Below, piece by piece: positions 44,073 to 55,172 of a stretch of DNA of 64,000 nt; position 1 is the stretch's first letter; the number at the start of each line of letters is the position of its first letter. The notes under the pieces are model-generated. The model was not told the origin of the DNA. It did not search any database and saw only the letters and a program-made list of their open reading frames with translations. The position numbers and the translations under genes are program-made. This DNA is from Apodospora peruviana (lineage: Eukaryota > Ascomycota > Sordariomycetes > Sordariales > Lasiosphaeriaceae): assembly GCA_033439685.1 (NCBI GenBank), contig JAUEDM010000007.1:3338501-3402500 (forward strand), written 5' to 3'.

Positions 44073-44765
44073 GGTTTTCATTTGACGTCGTCTGGGCGAA
44101 GCCCTACGCACTTGGCGAAGGTCGATGGGGTTCTGAGCTTGAAGCCTTCCTAAGACATGTCGATGACTGTTGGGCATCAAGTATGACCTGAAAGCTGCGC
44201 CACGCAGAGCCTCCTCTGCATCAGCATGCATACTCCGCCCCATCGGCGCATGTATACAATTCGTCGGGGAGCGCCACCCTCACCACTGAACCCCAATCAC
44301 GATCACGAAACGGGAATGGCAAATTGTGGGTGCCCAAAATGGTCGACCAGGCTGTTGTCACTGCAACTCAAATGAAGAATGATCTTTCTGCGTCTCCCTC
44401 GATAACTTAGAGATTGTTTCTTCCTAACGCGCTAATTTATAATTATTCTCAGTGTCATCTTTGTTGACCCCACCACCCCCTTTCCGTTGCCATGGTGCCC
44501 CCTTACTTGGTTGCATCTACGCACCGGGCTTGGCATTCAACCTCCCACGTAACACAGCATACTTCTTACTCACAGACCAGATCATCCCTAACTTGAATTC
44601 AAGTTGTCAAAGTCAAATGTCATCGCTCAGTTATCACAGCACACAATTTTACACCCAAGTCCCTACAAAAAACCACAGCTTGTTGTCCTTCCGCGTATAT
44701 CACAATACAAGTATTCCATACCCATCCTGAAATCATGCTGTCATTTCCGTTGCTCGTACATGTAC
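44073..44765. other. Intergenic, nothing recognised
   Basis: Pyrimidine-rich on the plus strand near 44450-44760; probably the 3' flank of the DUF3292 gene. No gene seen. Confidence 0.45.
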
Positions 44766-46975
44766 CTACCAAGCCTCCCACTTCTGCCCACCCATTGCAA
44801 TAACCCGATTAAACAACTCGTCCCGCAACGGCAGCGCAGTAACTTTATACCTTTCTCCCCGTTCAGTAACAATCTCCAACCCATCCTTTACTTCTCTATC
44901 CAAACTCCACCCAACAACCAGCTTCGCTTTCCAGCCATACCCCCCAATCTTCTTGAGTTCCACAATCTCCGAAACGGGAATACTCCAAATAGGATGTAAA
45001 TCATCCCTCTCATGTCCCGCAATCTTTTCGTGAGTCTCCTTCGTACTGAAAGCCAACATAGGCGGTGTAGCAGTCGTCGATAGATAGATATTTCCCTTCT
45101 TGCCTTCATACCTCGCTTTAAACTCAACCGGTCCACTGACAGGAACCTCTGTGGGAGGCGGGACGACACCCAGCCTATCCTTGGCGTGGTGACTGCCCGC
45201 TTTTGCTCTGACGGTATCGGTGCCGATAGCAGTCTTTACAAAACCTTTGGTCGTCCCCTTGAAGAAGCCCATGATTTTGCTTCCGGCCTTCTTCTTCGCT
45301 TCTGGCGTTTCCGTCGACTTGGCCGCATCGATATCACTACCAGCCGTCTCGTGCTTGGTAGTCGGATCATGCTGGATCGCAGAGTTCAGCTCCGCGGGGG
45401 TTGCATTGAGCGGCGGTTCTGCTCCCGTGGCGCGCAGGTGCTCGTCCGTCAGCGCCGCGGGCTGGTCGGGTGGTGGTTCCGTGATACGCGGCGGCGGGGG
45501 CAGGGGCGCCTTGTTGGCTTCGCCAATGCGCAGGAGAGTGATTGTGAGCTGGGCGTTGGTCGGGATACCCTTTAGCAAGGTGTTCCGGAGTTCGAGCAGT
45601 TTTGGCCAGTCGGGGATGGTGCGGTTCAACCAATCCAGCCCGCGCGAGATGACTGGGTCGCCGAAGAAGCCGAAACCGATGCCGAAGGTCAGGCCCTTGG
45701 TGAACATGTATGATGTCACGAAGAGGGAGATGCCGAAGATGGGCATTATTACTGCCGCGAGACGGAGGCGGTAGGTGTCTCTTGGGAAAGGGGGTGTTGG
45801 GGATAGAGCACTGTGAAAAAATATCAGTTGGATCTGGTCGTTTATCTTGGGTGCGGGAGTAGGGGGTCAACATACTTGGCAACGCGCTCCCAGTTGTCGG
45901 TGATATCGCCCAGGGCGTGCATGATGGGCCGCATCTTGCTCCACATGGCTGTCTCCATGGGCACCTTGGTCTTGTCGTGGTCAGGGTGAGTCTTGTCTCC
46001 CGAGGACGCGTCCTTGGCGTTGGCGACCTTTGACGCAATGGCAGTGGGATCAGGTGCCGCGTTTGTCGTCGCTCCCTCCTCCGAGTCAGGGTCTCCTTGG
46101 GGATGTTTTCCGGCCGCACTGCTAAGCGCGACGGAAGCAATGCCGCTGACGAAGTTGGAGGCCTCGTTCTCGACAGCCTCTCCGCGATGGTTCTCGGGTG
46201 CACCGGTTGCGCTGTCGTGGCTGCCGAGGACGCCCGACTTTGGCTTCTGCACGCCGCCGGTCTTGCTGTCGACGAGCGATACAGGAGCTGGAGGGAACAG
46301 GAACTGGCGGGAAGGTGGATAGACAATCAGAGCGATCAGCACGGCCATGAGAAGTGGCACGATGAAGTCAAAGAGCCAGGCGACAAAGTAGGCTGCTGCG
46401 AAGGAGGCGGTGCGACGAGTCTCGCGCCATGACCGCAGACGGGCTATGTGCTTGACGAATGCGAGCAAGCCAACGCCGACGGTCATGTAAAGACGCTCGA
46501 TGTTGGCGCGCATCTTGTCCGGTGAGAACTCATCTTCGTCGGCGATGTTGAGGTCCAGGCCACCCGGGACAGGGTACGTGATGGCTTTGAGGTGGTAGAT
46601 TTGCTGGTTCTTGCATTAGACAAAGTCGCTGCACATACGGTATAGTCAAGAGACAAAAGGTACCTTGTTGAAGCGGCGCACGAGCATCCAAAGGTCTTCA
46701 TTGTCCATACCCCCAACCAGTGGTGCAGCAACCTCCTGCTTCGGCTCGTTCCATCCCAAATCGAGCACCTCCTTGTCGTGATCTAGCTGGGCTTGGCCTT
46801 TCAAGGCATGGTCGTCATGTGCCAGTGCGTGGGAAAGAGTTGCGTGGCCATGATCGTCTCTGGCCTCTGTCGCATCTGCTGGATTCCCTGCCGGGGTCGG
46901 CAAGAGGTCTTTTAGTGCTGTGCCTGGGCCGGAATCCCCCGTCGCGATATTTGTTTTTCTTTCTTCGGTCGCCAT
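44766..46975 (-). CDS. DUF3292 membrane-associated protein
   Basis: Model complement(join(44766..45810,45876..46609,46664..46975)), 696 aa; introns 54 and 65 nt, frames join as RRFNK-NQQIYHLKA and NWERVAN-ALSPTPPF. The N-terminal 75 residues are acidic/His-rich and end in DLGWNEP and the conserved DNEDLWMLVRRFNKQIYHLK-type segment that defines the family. Hydrophobic helices lie at AAYFVAWLFDFIVPLLMAVLIALIVYP, at AVIMPIFGISLFVTSYMFT and at FGIGFGFFGDPVISRGLDWL. The C-terminus is a soluble GRAM-like beta domain (IYLSTTATPPMLAFST, IPVSEIVELKKIGGYGWKAK). The family is Pezizomycotina-specific and of unknown function. The GRAM-like fold suggests lipid or membrane contact, as an inference. Divergent from PMI. 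Confidence 0.87.
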
Positions 46976-47678
46976 CGTTGGTTCATATCAGACGATGGAC
47001 TAACAAGAGAAACGTAGAATAAAGTTTGGAGGATCCAAACTGTCGGATTTGGAGATGTCAAAACCGTTGCAAAGTTTAAAGAGAACCAGGGAATTGGGTT
47101 TGCTGGCAGTTCATCTGATGGCAGTTTTGTTGCTGGGAGCTGTCAAAGGAGCAGCTTGGACGATGACATCAATGGCGCCAGTTTGCGGCCGCTAAAAATT
47201 GGTGTGACGCAGTGTTTCCTTGGATCTGGGACACGCCAAAATCCTTTTGATTGGTGTAAGTGGCCTGGCAGCTGTCGGTCAGCTGCAGCGCTGTCATCTC
47301 CTCTTCATCGACCAAATTACCTGCACACCCACCACACCGGCCAAATGACTTTCCGGAGAGATCAAAATATGACCCAGGACTGCGTTGGATCGACCAGATT
47401 GCGTGCATTTAAGATGCATCACAACGTTGGGTAAGACGGGCCGACCATGTGATCTTGGATGTCCGGAATTGTCGGGTCGCCAAGGGCCCCACAACAAAAG
47501 GGCTGAGGGGCCACAGCGAATGGACAGGCCCAGAGTGCTGAGCTCATCGGTGACGACATCCATTTACACGTGCACATCGCAAGACATTCGCGATCAACAC
47601 AACTCAGATAGTCGAAAAAAGTTTCATAACATCTTCGAAACACCAAAAATACCAGCGTCACTTAGACTAACCTGCACC
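46976..47678. other. Divergent promoter region
   Basis: 700 bp between the DUF3292 gene (minus) and the PMI gene (plus). An open frame extends upstream from the PMI start to 47385 but lacks PMI similarity. No other feature. Confidence 0.5.
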
Positions 47679-48908
47679 ATGACAGACAAAGTCTTCCAGC
47701 TCAGCGGCAGCTGCAATAACTACCCCTGGGGCAAGCAAGGGCGCAAGTCCCTCGCCGCCCAACTGAAGGTCAGAACAGACAAGGACTTTGAGATCAAGGA
47801 CGACGAGTACTACTCCGAGCTCTGGTTCGGCGACTATCCGGACTTTCCAGCCCGCGTGCTCGAAACCGGCGAACTCCTGAAAGATGTCCTCGACAAAAAC
47901 AAGGAAGCCCTCCTAGGCAAGAAAGTAATTTCGGAACTAGGCGGCCAGCTACCCTTCCTCCCAAAAATTCTCTCTATCGCCAAAGCACTGCCCTTGCAAA
48001 TTCACCCCAACAAGGGCCTGGCCGCCGAGCTCCACGCCTCCGATCCAGAGAACTTCACCGACCCGAACCACAAACCCGAAATCGCCGTCGCGTTATCTGA
48101 GTTCGAGGTATTCGCAGGCTTCAAACCGCTCAACAAAATATCTCCCCTGTTTAACCTGCCCGCATTACATCCCTTCGTGCCGGCCAACACAACCCACTGG
48201 ACCGACTCTACGCTCCGCGAAGTCGTTCGGAACCTACTGAAAGCCGACGAGGTCGACATCCACGGCATTATTAAAGTGTTGACCCAGACCCGCCATGAGA
48301 TATTCGTCGATATCGACGCCGTTTACATTTTGGACCTGTTACCTCGCTTGCAGGAGCAGTATGGCCCGCACGACGCCGGGATTTTGGTGGCATTGACCTG
48401 CATGAACTTTATGACTCTCCACCCCGGGGAGGCCATATATATTCCTGCCGATGGCATCCATGCGTACCTGTCGGGAAATATCGTCGAGTGCATGGCGCGC
48501 AGCAATAATGTGCTGAATTCGGGGTTCTGCCCGCCTGCGGACAGGAACAGTATCGATATGTTTGCTGATACGTTGACGTTTGGCGCACATAGTGTGGAGG
48601 ACGTGATGTTGAGGAACCAGAGGAGTGGGCGAAGTAAGGAGGGACGGACGGTGGTTTATAAGCCGCCTATGAGCGAGTTTGATATGCTCAAGACCAGTTT
48701 GAAGGGTGGGGAGTGGGATCTGATTGCGCCGGGCGAGGGGCCGGGTGTGATGATTGTTACGCAGGGAAAAGGGAAGATGAGGGCTAGTAGTGATGGTGGC
48801 GAGAAGGAGTTTGAGTTGAGCGAGGGGTTTATATTCTTTGTGGCGCCGGGTGTTGGGGTGAAGCTTGAGACGGAGGCGGGGATGCAAGTTCATATGGCTG
48901 TTCTGTGA
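47679..48908 (+). CDS. PMI40: Mannose-6-phosphate isomerase, type I
   Basis: Intronless, 409 aa. Start MTDKVFQLSGSCNNYPWGKQG at 47679 gives the normal PMI N-terminus (the upstream in-frame extension is unrelated). Zinc ligands are visible: Gln107 and His109 in LPLQIHPNKGLAAELH, Glu134 in HKPEIAVAL, and a His in IPADGIHAYLSG, preceded by the conserved LHPGEAIYIPA. GQLPFLPKILSI and SNNVLNSGFCPP are further family blocks. It interconverts fructose-6-phosphate and mannose-6-phosphate in the cytosol, feeding GDP-mannose for glycosylation and wall mannan. Yeast PMI40 is the reference. Length slightly shorter than yeast (about 430), typical for type I. An essential housekeeping gene with no sign of damage. 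Confidence 0.96.
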   Translation: MTDKVFQLSGSCNNYPWGKQGRKSLAAQLKVRTDKDFEIKDDEYYSELWFGDYPDFPARVLETGELLKDVLDKNKEALLGKKVISELGGQLPFLPKILSIAKALPLQIHPNKGLAAELHASDPENFTDPNHKPEIAVALSEFEVFAGFKPLNKISPLFNLPALHPFVPANTTHWTDSTLREVVRNLLKADEVDIHGIIKVLTQTRHEIFVDIDAVYILDLLPRLQEQYGPHDAGILVALTCMNFMTLHPGEAIYIPADGIHAYLSGNIVECMARSNNVLNSGFCPPADRNSIDMFADTLTFGAHSVEDVMLRNQRSGRSKEGRTVVYKPPMSEFDMLKTSLKGGEWDLIAPGEGPGVMIVTQGKGKMRASSDGGEKEFELSEGFIFFVAPGVGVKLETEAGMQVHMAVL

Positions 48909-49437
48909 ACGTCAAGTAGATAGGTTGTAGGAATAATGTTGCTGAGTGGCGGTTACTCGAATATCTCATGTCTAACGTCTTTTTCCATAAAGAGAAAAAA
49001 ACAGACACCAGCAGCGTCAAAGACACAAGAAGAGAAAAGAGAAGAACCAGTTTATGCTGTGAACAAAGAAACGGATAAATAGGTATTCCCAAAGAGAAAA
49101 ATGATAACAAGAAAAGAGAGCTTGTCCTCAGACACAGGACTGATGATCCGCCGTTGGGCTTGACTTGGTGGTGTAAGCACACGTGCAGACATACGTGTAG
49201 ACGTCGCTCAACCTGTCTAGATAGATACGTCAAGTATGTTTGGCATATGGCCGGCTTCAGCTGCATATACTTAGAGACGTTAAATCAAACAAGAAAGCAA
49301 ACTGGGCTGAAGGTTGTTTGCTCTGTAGGCTGTAGCTCCTGCTCCACAGACAGCGCTATGGGTCCTGTGGATCTGTGAGTCACGATACCGCTGAGCCCAT
49401 ATAAGTCGGTACCCGCTGCATAACCTTTAATAGCAAA
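48909..49437. other. Intergenic, tRNA-Pro upstream region
   Basis: No gene recognised. A TATA-like CATATAAG at 49399-49406, about 35 bp before the tRNA, may help Pol III initiation. Confidence 0.45.
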
Positions 49438-49543
49438 GGCTCAGTGGTCTAGTGGTATGATTCGCGCTTCGGGAATTGTCCCTTACCTACCTAAAAAGAG
49501 GTGAAAATGTGCGAGGTCCCGGGTTCAAATCCCGGCTGAGCCC
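49438..49543 (+). tRNA. tRNA-Pro(CGG) with canonical 34-nt intron
   Basis: Acceptor GGCTCAG pairs with CTGAGCC (49536-49542). Anticodon stem CGCGC/GTGCG (one G-U), loop TT-CGG-G, intron 49474-49507 at the standard site between positions 37 and 38. T arm CCGGG-TTCAAAT-CCCGG. TTTT terminator at 49548-49551. Confidence 0.94.
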
Positions 49544-49980
49544 TTCCTTTTGGACGTCTAGGAGAAGTGAAAGACTTTTTGAAGAGAGATTCCTCTTTGG
49601 ACGAGGTTTCTGGTATGACTCAGCTCCCTTCTTTTTGCATGTTTCAGGAACTTGAAAAAAATTGATTTGAATGCTGCATTCTACTAGTAGCTATCAAGGT
49701 GAGGTGGCAATGATCCAAATTGTGTTTAAATCAGTAAAGACTGTATATATCCAAGTGCTTACTTAGTGTGTTCAAGACCCGTGCTATGCTAGACCGTGAT
49801 TCAAGTAATACCTGAACTCCAGAAGAAGCAGCAAAAGCCTCGATGCATATATAAAAAATAAACCCCCCGGTTTATGCCATCTCAAAAGCAAAAAAAGACA
49901 TGATTTATCACTCCCAAGAAAGGGAAAGAAAGGAAAGAAATCGGTATGACGGGGTGAGGAAAGCTGCCAAGTTTCGCCCC

Positions 49981-50432
49981 TCAAATCTTGTTCGTGTCCG
50001 GGTCGTCTAGATTGACATCAAAATTAAAGTCCTTGTTCTTTGGCATCGCCTTCTCGAGGTTCCCGGCGAACGATCCGTCGGTGAGGGCGAGGTCGGCATC
50101 GCCCCAGGGGTTCGCGGTGCCACCCTCGGTGTACACTGTCCCAGCCGAAGTGGCCGATCAGCGGGCCAAAGATCCACTTCCGCCAGTGGTTCTCGGGCCC
50201 GCCGTTGTCAAAGTCGGCGCCGCTGGCAAAAGCGAAAGTCGTGCGTGGATCCGCCGTCCTTGTGGTAGACGACGGCCGGGTGGCCGTCAGTCTCCGGCTC
50301 GCCCTCCTTGGGCGCCCACTGGATCTCGTGGTTCGCCTTGACCTCGTAGCCCTTGTGCTGGCTGACTGCTATGTGGCTCACGAACTGGTCGCTCATGCGC
50401 ACCCACACGACGACGTGCTCCCAGTCGTGCCT
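49981..50432 (-). pseudogene. Truncated NLP (NPP1-type necrosis-inducing protein) relic
   Basis: The minus strand starts abruptly at the centre of the NPP1 signature (HDWEHVVVWV) at about 50432 and continues with FVSHIAVSQHKGYEV and the downstream NPP1 body, to a C-terminus ending at 49981. Everything upstream of the signature, including the signal peptide and the first half of the fold, is missing and replaced by unrelated DNA. The coding frame also changes near 50.22 kb and again towards the end. The remains cannot make the secreted protein. Family recognition is firm; the gene is dead. Confidence 0.75.
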
Positions 50433-52593
50433 AGTACTGTGTAACCTTGGTTTGATCGGTATCTAAAACCTGGTGGCTTGCTGGCTAAGGCCGTGGAGGG
50501 CCAGACCTGGCGGCTGTACCCATGCAAGATTGGTCCGATACTATCGGGGTATTCTGTCAAACCAATTAAGCATCTTGTAGGGCTGAAACCACGACCCTCG
50601 ACCACGTCACACTACCCGAGCCCCAAAGCCGCCCCCGAGACGACTGACTATCTGGAGATACGCTATAAAGGCCAACATCTCGTCCTGGAGGTGCAAGCCT
50701 CCTCCCATTAAAATAGATTCCCATTCTCTCTCGCATAGGACCCTCATTCCCTTAGCATTAGGCATACGAAGAGCTACCAGTCTGCTATAATTATACCCGT
50801 CCGAGTACACCTCGCCTGCCCGTTGCGGCATTCTTGGCATGGGCCGCCGGCCTCTGCGCCGGTCAGGGCCTACCCGTGATCATGCTTCATTACCCGCCAG
50901 ACCTCGACGCGAACGGCGAGCCGAAGGGACGAGGGGAAGACGAGGGATGACGGGGCAGGGCGAAGATGAGAAGGATTAGTCATGCATTCTGTCGGGTGTC
51001 TACTTGCTGATTTAGTTAGGGTTCGAGGAGGCTAGTAGGGTTTGTAGAAATGAAGTAACAGAAGTTGTCTCCACGCTTCACCATCAGCCAAATCCATCCA
51101 ACTCGTGCGGCCCAGCCTGCTGGACAACTACCAGTCTCTGCAGCCAGCTATACAAGAACAATTTGAGAGCATCTACCAGTCATTCAAAGAGTTCAAGAGC
51201 TCTGTGCTGGGGGCCTATATGGACACAGATCTAGGCAATGGGATAAGCGAGTGGCTTGCATCCGACAACCTCCATCGGCTTCCCAGGAGGCTATCCGCCA
51301 GTTAGTAGCATGGAACGGAACCAGCTCATAGGGGCCGGGGTTTGCACCCTGTGTACCTCATGTCCCACAACCGGCGAATCGCTTCCGAATACAGCTCAAA
51401 TGTAACTCTCGGCGAACGAGCCATGCCACTGGCTGAGAGAGGGCATACAAGACATGCATAATCAAGACATGCATAATCCATCTAGCAGCGGCGGTTCCGG
51501 ACCATCATACATGGGGTACAGCAACACAGAGGGTGAGCGCTCGCGCAAGAGATCGGTGGGGGGGAGGCGGACAGTAACTCACCTTTCTAGAAGCTAGGTT
51601 AGTACCTTACTTGAGTTGTATTTGTATCGGCTTTGCCTAGGACTGCAATAATACGAAGTCTGGTGCAAACAACCAACTCCTCGTCCCGTCGAGAAAGTCG
51701 GTTCGCGACGTGGGTCATTCTTGAGTGGATCGTGCAAGTTATTGGCTGAAGCTCTCTCTGCAATTCATGTACCCCGTAACTATAGCGTTGGGAAAAGGGC
51801 CGGGCCGTAATGGCTGAGTCGTCCTCGCCTGGGCATGGAGGAAGATGGGATTGGTTCGGCACCTTTGCCTGTTTACTAATCAGGGAAGCTTGGTGTCTGC
51901 GTGTGCTGCCTTTGCTGGGAACGATATTTCGGTGATCATTCGGCAAACATAATGTGGGGAAAGAAGCTTCTCCTTCAACGCTGACCATTGTTGTTCAGGA
52001 GCAGTTTCGCGTAAGTCGTGACGACGGCAGTATCCTTGGGAGGTTGGGGAACTTCTGGAAATTCCTTACTCCGTGTACTTAAAGGACTTCCTAGTTTCCT
52101 AAGTATTAGGTGACTTGTTTGTCACAAATAAATTTCTTCTTTAGCAATGCGTCCATTGAGCCCCTTTTTCGTCCAGTTATCACTCCTGTAACTTGTTCTT
52201 GCTCTATAATATTCTCAAAGGATTTATTAACACTGCTCATTATTTCTTTTACAAATTAACCCGGACACTGGGGTTAAATACAAAAACCGATGACTCAGAT
52301 TGAGACTGAGATTGCTCACTTATGGTTTCAACTCTGCAATTCCGCAAATTTTGCGGAATAGCTTCACATCACTTCAAGTTCCAGTATCAATATTAAGGGT
52401 TAGGGTCTTTTGCTTTCCAAGCGTCGGACTTTTGAAATGACTTCGGTTGAAGATTGGCGGTCTGGCTGCCCAGGCAGCAGTGGTGTTTATCGATAAGGCT
52501 TTCACGCTTCTTGGATTGAACCCCGCGATTTCCTCTTCACTCCCAAGCTCCAACAAGCTCTCGACACACCAAACTATTCCACAACAAGAAAGC
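50433..52593. other. 2.2-kb gene-free region with NLP breakpoint
   Basis: Unrelated DNA abuts the NLP fragment at 50433, so a rearrangement or insertion end lies here. Short frames (51105-51305 plus, 50607-50840 minus) show no family. The only notable site is the 21-bp palindrome at 52339-52359. Confidence 0.5.
52339..52359. promoter_or_regulatory. 21-bp palindrome with CCG-N9-CGG, candidate Zn2Cys6 site
   Basis: ATTCCGCAAA-T-TTTGCGGAAT: 10-bp perfect arms around one base, 235 bp upstream of the 2EXR start. Everted CCG/CGG triplets with fixed spacing are how many fungal Zn2Cys6 dimers bind. Function inferred. Confidence 0.45.
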
Positions 52594-54063
52594 ATGCAAC
52601 CAGAGCGCGCCGGCGCCGGCGCTGGGCAGCAACCCTTTGCCGACCCTGAGAACCCAACATACGAAGAATGCAAGGCCGCCGGGTTCCACCACATCGCTGC
52701 CGGCAAACAATGCCCCCACCCGGCGAGCATCTGGTTCCGCGACCCACGCCCTTCTCCTCCACCACTGCGCTCGCGCAAAGCCATCCTGACAGAGATATAC
52801 CGCAACCACACATGCGGCGCCGACTCGAAGCGCTTTGCCGACATTCTCGAGCATTACTATCTCCCTGGGGAGAAGACAGAGACAGAGGATGAAGAAGCGG
52901 AGGCGTCCTTCCCGCAGTTCGGCCTCCTCCCCGCCGAGATTCGCCAGCAAATCTGGCAGCTCGCCTTGCCCCGACGCATCCTCGACATGCGCGAGACCCG
53001 TCACCACAATGATTTTCTGGGCATACGGCACGTTGCGCTGCCCGTGCCGAGCATCGCGCGCGTGTGTCGCGAGGCGCGCGACGTCGTCATGCGTCTGGGC
53101 ACGCGCCTGTCCGTCAGCGGCTGCACGGAGCGCACGCCCCCAAGCAGAAACAAGGCAGGAATTGCGGGCTTTTTCGTCAAGGGGAGCGATATTGCTCTGC
53201 ACACGGCCGACAACTGCTATTTCGACGCTGAGGATTTTACGCCTTTGGAAAAAGACAAGAATGGGGATGGCTGCCGGGAAGACGTGTGTACCGCGAGCAC
53301 GATCACGCAGTCGATGAGCTGCCAAGCGGCGGCGGTCTGTTTTCTTTCTGCCGCCGCGCTGGACAGCCCATACACTACTAGTATTCTCGGGTCGCAGGGA
53401 GGTTTTGGGGGCGGCGCCAACGTCTGGCTGCAGCCGTGGACCTGGCTGAAGGAAAACCCTGGCCCGACGCTCGAGACCGTCTATGTTTACTATCGCAGCA
53501 GGTACATCGACGTGTCGCTGCGCGTGGGGACGGGATTTCCCAAACAGCCAGAGGAAGACACTACCGCCATCCCCGGCGGCATCGATGTGCAGCTCCTGGT
53601 GGATCTGTACGACGACCAGCGGCTTGCGGAGCTGCATAGCCTTGAGACGCTGCACGCTGACGAAGGGATAAAAGGCGACCTGCCGCGATACGCTGCGTCG
53701 GGCGCACGGAACCCGGGGTTGTGTCTGAATTGCGAGCGCGTCCAGTGGGAGGAGCACGTCAAGCCGCAGGTTCTCGTTCAGTGGCTCTTGCTGCATGCAG
53801 ACGAGCTGGACGGGGACACGCTGGGCGCTGTGTTCATCAGCAGCGGGGACACGCTGGGCGCTGTGTTCATCGGCAGCGGGGACTCGTCGTCTCCCCCTTG
53901 GTTTGACGTGGATCACCCGTGGGTGAAGGAGAAGTTGCGGGCTGCGCCCGAGTTCCGGCCGGCTGTGTTGGTTCACCTCTACGTTGCAGAGGAGGCGCTG
54001 CTTCGGGAGGAGGGATATAGCGAGTGGGATGATTACTATGGGAGAACGCAGGCTCTGAGGTAA
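52594..54063 (+). CDS. 2EXR-domain protein
   Basis: Intronless, 489 aa from ATG 52594 (MQPERAGAGAGQQPF); the open frame extends 49 codons upstream, but the context there looks untranslated. The 2EXR hallmark appears at about residues 110-135 (FPQFGLLPAEIRQQIWQLALPRRI), followed by the conserved ARVCREARDVVM segment. These proteins are abundant in Sordariomycetes and Leotiomycetes, resemble F-box-like recognition modules, and have no assigned activity. A CLNC pair near residue 375 may be structural. A 33-bp duplication (residues about 407-428) repeats SGDTLGAVFI. G+C-rich codon use typical of an expressed gene; a long antisense open frame is a by-product of this. Confidence 0.8.
   Translation: MQPERAGAGAGQQPFADPENPTYEECKAAGFHHIAAGKQCPHPASIWFRDPRPSPPPLRSRKAILTEIYRNHTCGADSKRFADILEHYYLPGEKTETEDEEAEASFPQFGLLPAEIRQQIWQLALPRRILDMRETRHHNDFLGIRHVALPVPSIARVCREARDVVMRLGTRLSVSGCTERTPPSRNKAGIAGFFVKGSDIALHTADNCYFDAEDFTPLEKDKNGDGCREDVCTASTITQSMSCQAAAVCFLSAAALDSPYTTSILGSQGGFGGGANVWLQPWTWLKENPGPTLETVYVYYRSRYIDVSLRVGTGFPKQPEEDTTAIPGGIDVQLLVDLYDDQRLAELHSLETLHADEGIKGDLPRYAASGARNPGLCLNCERVQWEEHVKPQVLVQWLLLHADELDGDTLGAVFISSGDTLGAVFIGSGDSSSPPWFDVDHPWVKEKLRAAPEFRPAVLVHLYVAEEALLREEGYSEWDDYYGRTQALR
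53812..53877 (+). repeat. 33-bp tandem duplication inside the 2EXR gene
   Basis: Two copies of a 33-bp unit differing at one base (A/G), adding 11 residues in frame. High identity implies a recent event. Confidence 0.93.
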
Positions 54064-54139
54064 TCTAAAAAGTAGTATGGGCACAATGTGGCACATGTCT
54101 ATTTAATCTAGAATACAACATTGAAGAATATACAAGGGC

Positions 54140-54545
54140 TCAGATAAGATAAACTTGCCAGAACCCATCCCCACCACCTGTTTGGACGCAATACCAAATA
54201 TATCAGCATTTGTCTCCAACATTATGACCAGGAATGGAAATACGTACAAGTCTCCAGAGCATACCCCACACAGGGCAAACTACAGTTCGACGACTCGACG
54301 ATCGCCCGCGCCGGTGGTGCATTCGTGCCACAGTAGCATCTGTTGCCTCCCTCCAGCGCCATGTGGGAGATATCCTCCTGCGCCAGGCACCTGTCTCTGC
54401 AGTAGCCTATGCTCTGGAACATGTAGGTACCGTTGTTGATGAGTTCGCCCGGCTCGGAGTAGCAGCCCGCGAACTCCATTGCAGTTGAGCTGTGCGATAT
54501 GGAGACGAGAAGTGTCGTGGCTAAGAAGGTGTGTGGTTGTTTCAT
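54140..54545 (-). CDS. Small secreted WSC-domain protein
   Basis: Model complement(join(54140..54177,54248..54545)), 111 aa; 70-nt intron (donor GTACGT, acceptor AACAG) joins YALETC to GGDGFWQVYLI. Signal peptide MKQPHTFLATTLLVSISHSSTA. The mature chain is essentially one WSC domain: GCYSEPGEL, CRDRC, GGNRCYCGTN, CSLPC and the terminal CGG...VYL. WSC domains are Cys-rich carbohydrate-binding modules of wall-stress sensors and secreted enzymes. This one has no transmembrane segment, Ser/Thr stalk or catalytic domain, so it is a free, one-domain secreted lectin-like protein. Convergent with the 2EXR gene, 76 bp between stop codons. Confidence 0.85.
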
Positions 54546-55172
54546 TTTGGCCGGGAAATATGTTGGAGTTTTGAAGTGTTAATTGATGCATGGATAGATG
54601 AAAAAACGATTGGAACGTTTGATGTTGCGGTTTAATTCCTTTATTACTAAAGAGTAGGTATCCAGGCAGCAAGTCAAACAGACCAGGCTTTTGATAGAAT
54701 TCGATTCGTCTATCTAGGTGTGACTGTTGAAGGGTTATGCGAGCAGTGATGTAATGCGTTGGAGAAAAGTCCGACCAATGAATATGAAGTGGCAATATTA
54801 GGTACCTGGGTGACTATTAATGGTTTATGGTGAAATCCTCCAGTAACCATGCGATGATATCATGTCAAGTGGACAAATGGCCACCTGACTGCCGACGCAA
54901 CTAATAACCCGCACTGTATGATCTTGTTGGGAAGCCCCTTTCTTAATAAAAACAACCCCCTTTATTTCTACCGTACATTCATAACAAAAACCGGTAACAT
55001 CGATACCCAATATCGATACCTAACATCGTTATACGACGGTACTCCCATCTTCTTTACGCAAGCGTAAGTAATTCTATAACCCTGTCAAATATTTCAACAC
55101 ATTTGTTATCCGCAGCTTATTCCATTTCATCGTATTCACAAGCCCTGCGATGCGAATGCGGCGAATGCCCGA
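54546..55172. other. Intergenic, nothing recognised
   Basis: AT-rich; several near-copies of ATCGATACC around 55000-55025. No gene. Confidence 0.45.

Noticed and set aside
47385..47678. N-terminal extension of PMI
   Set aside because: The in-frame upstream sequence lacks PMI similarity and MTDKVFQLSG at 47679 matches the normal family start.
52537..54096. 519-codon open frame on the minus strand
   Set aside because: Exactly antisense to the 2EXR gene; composed of Arg/Ala/Val-rich sequence as expected from reading GC-rich codons backwards, no domain.
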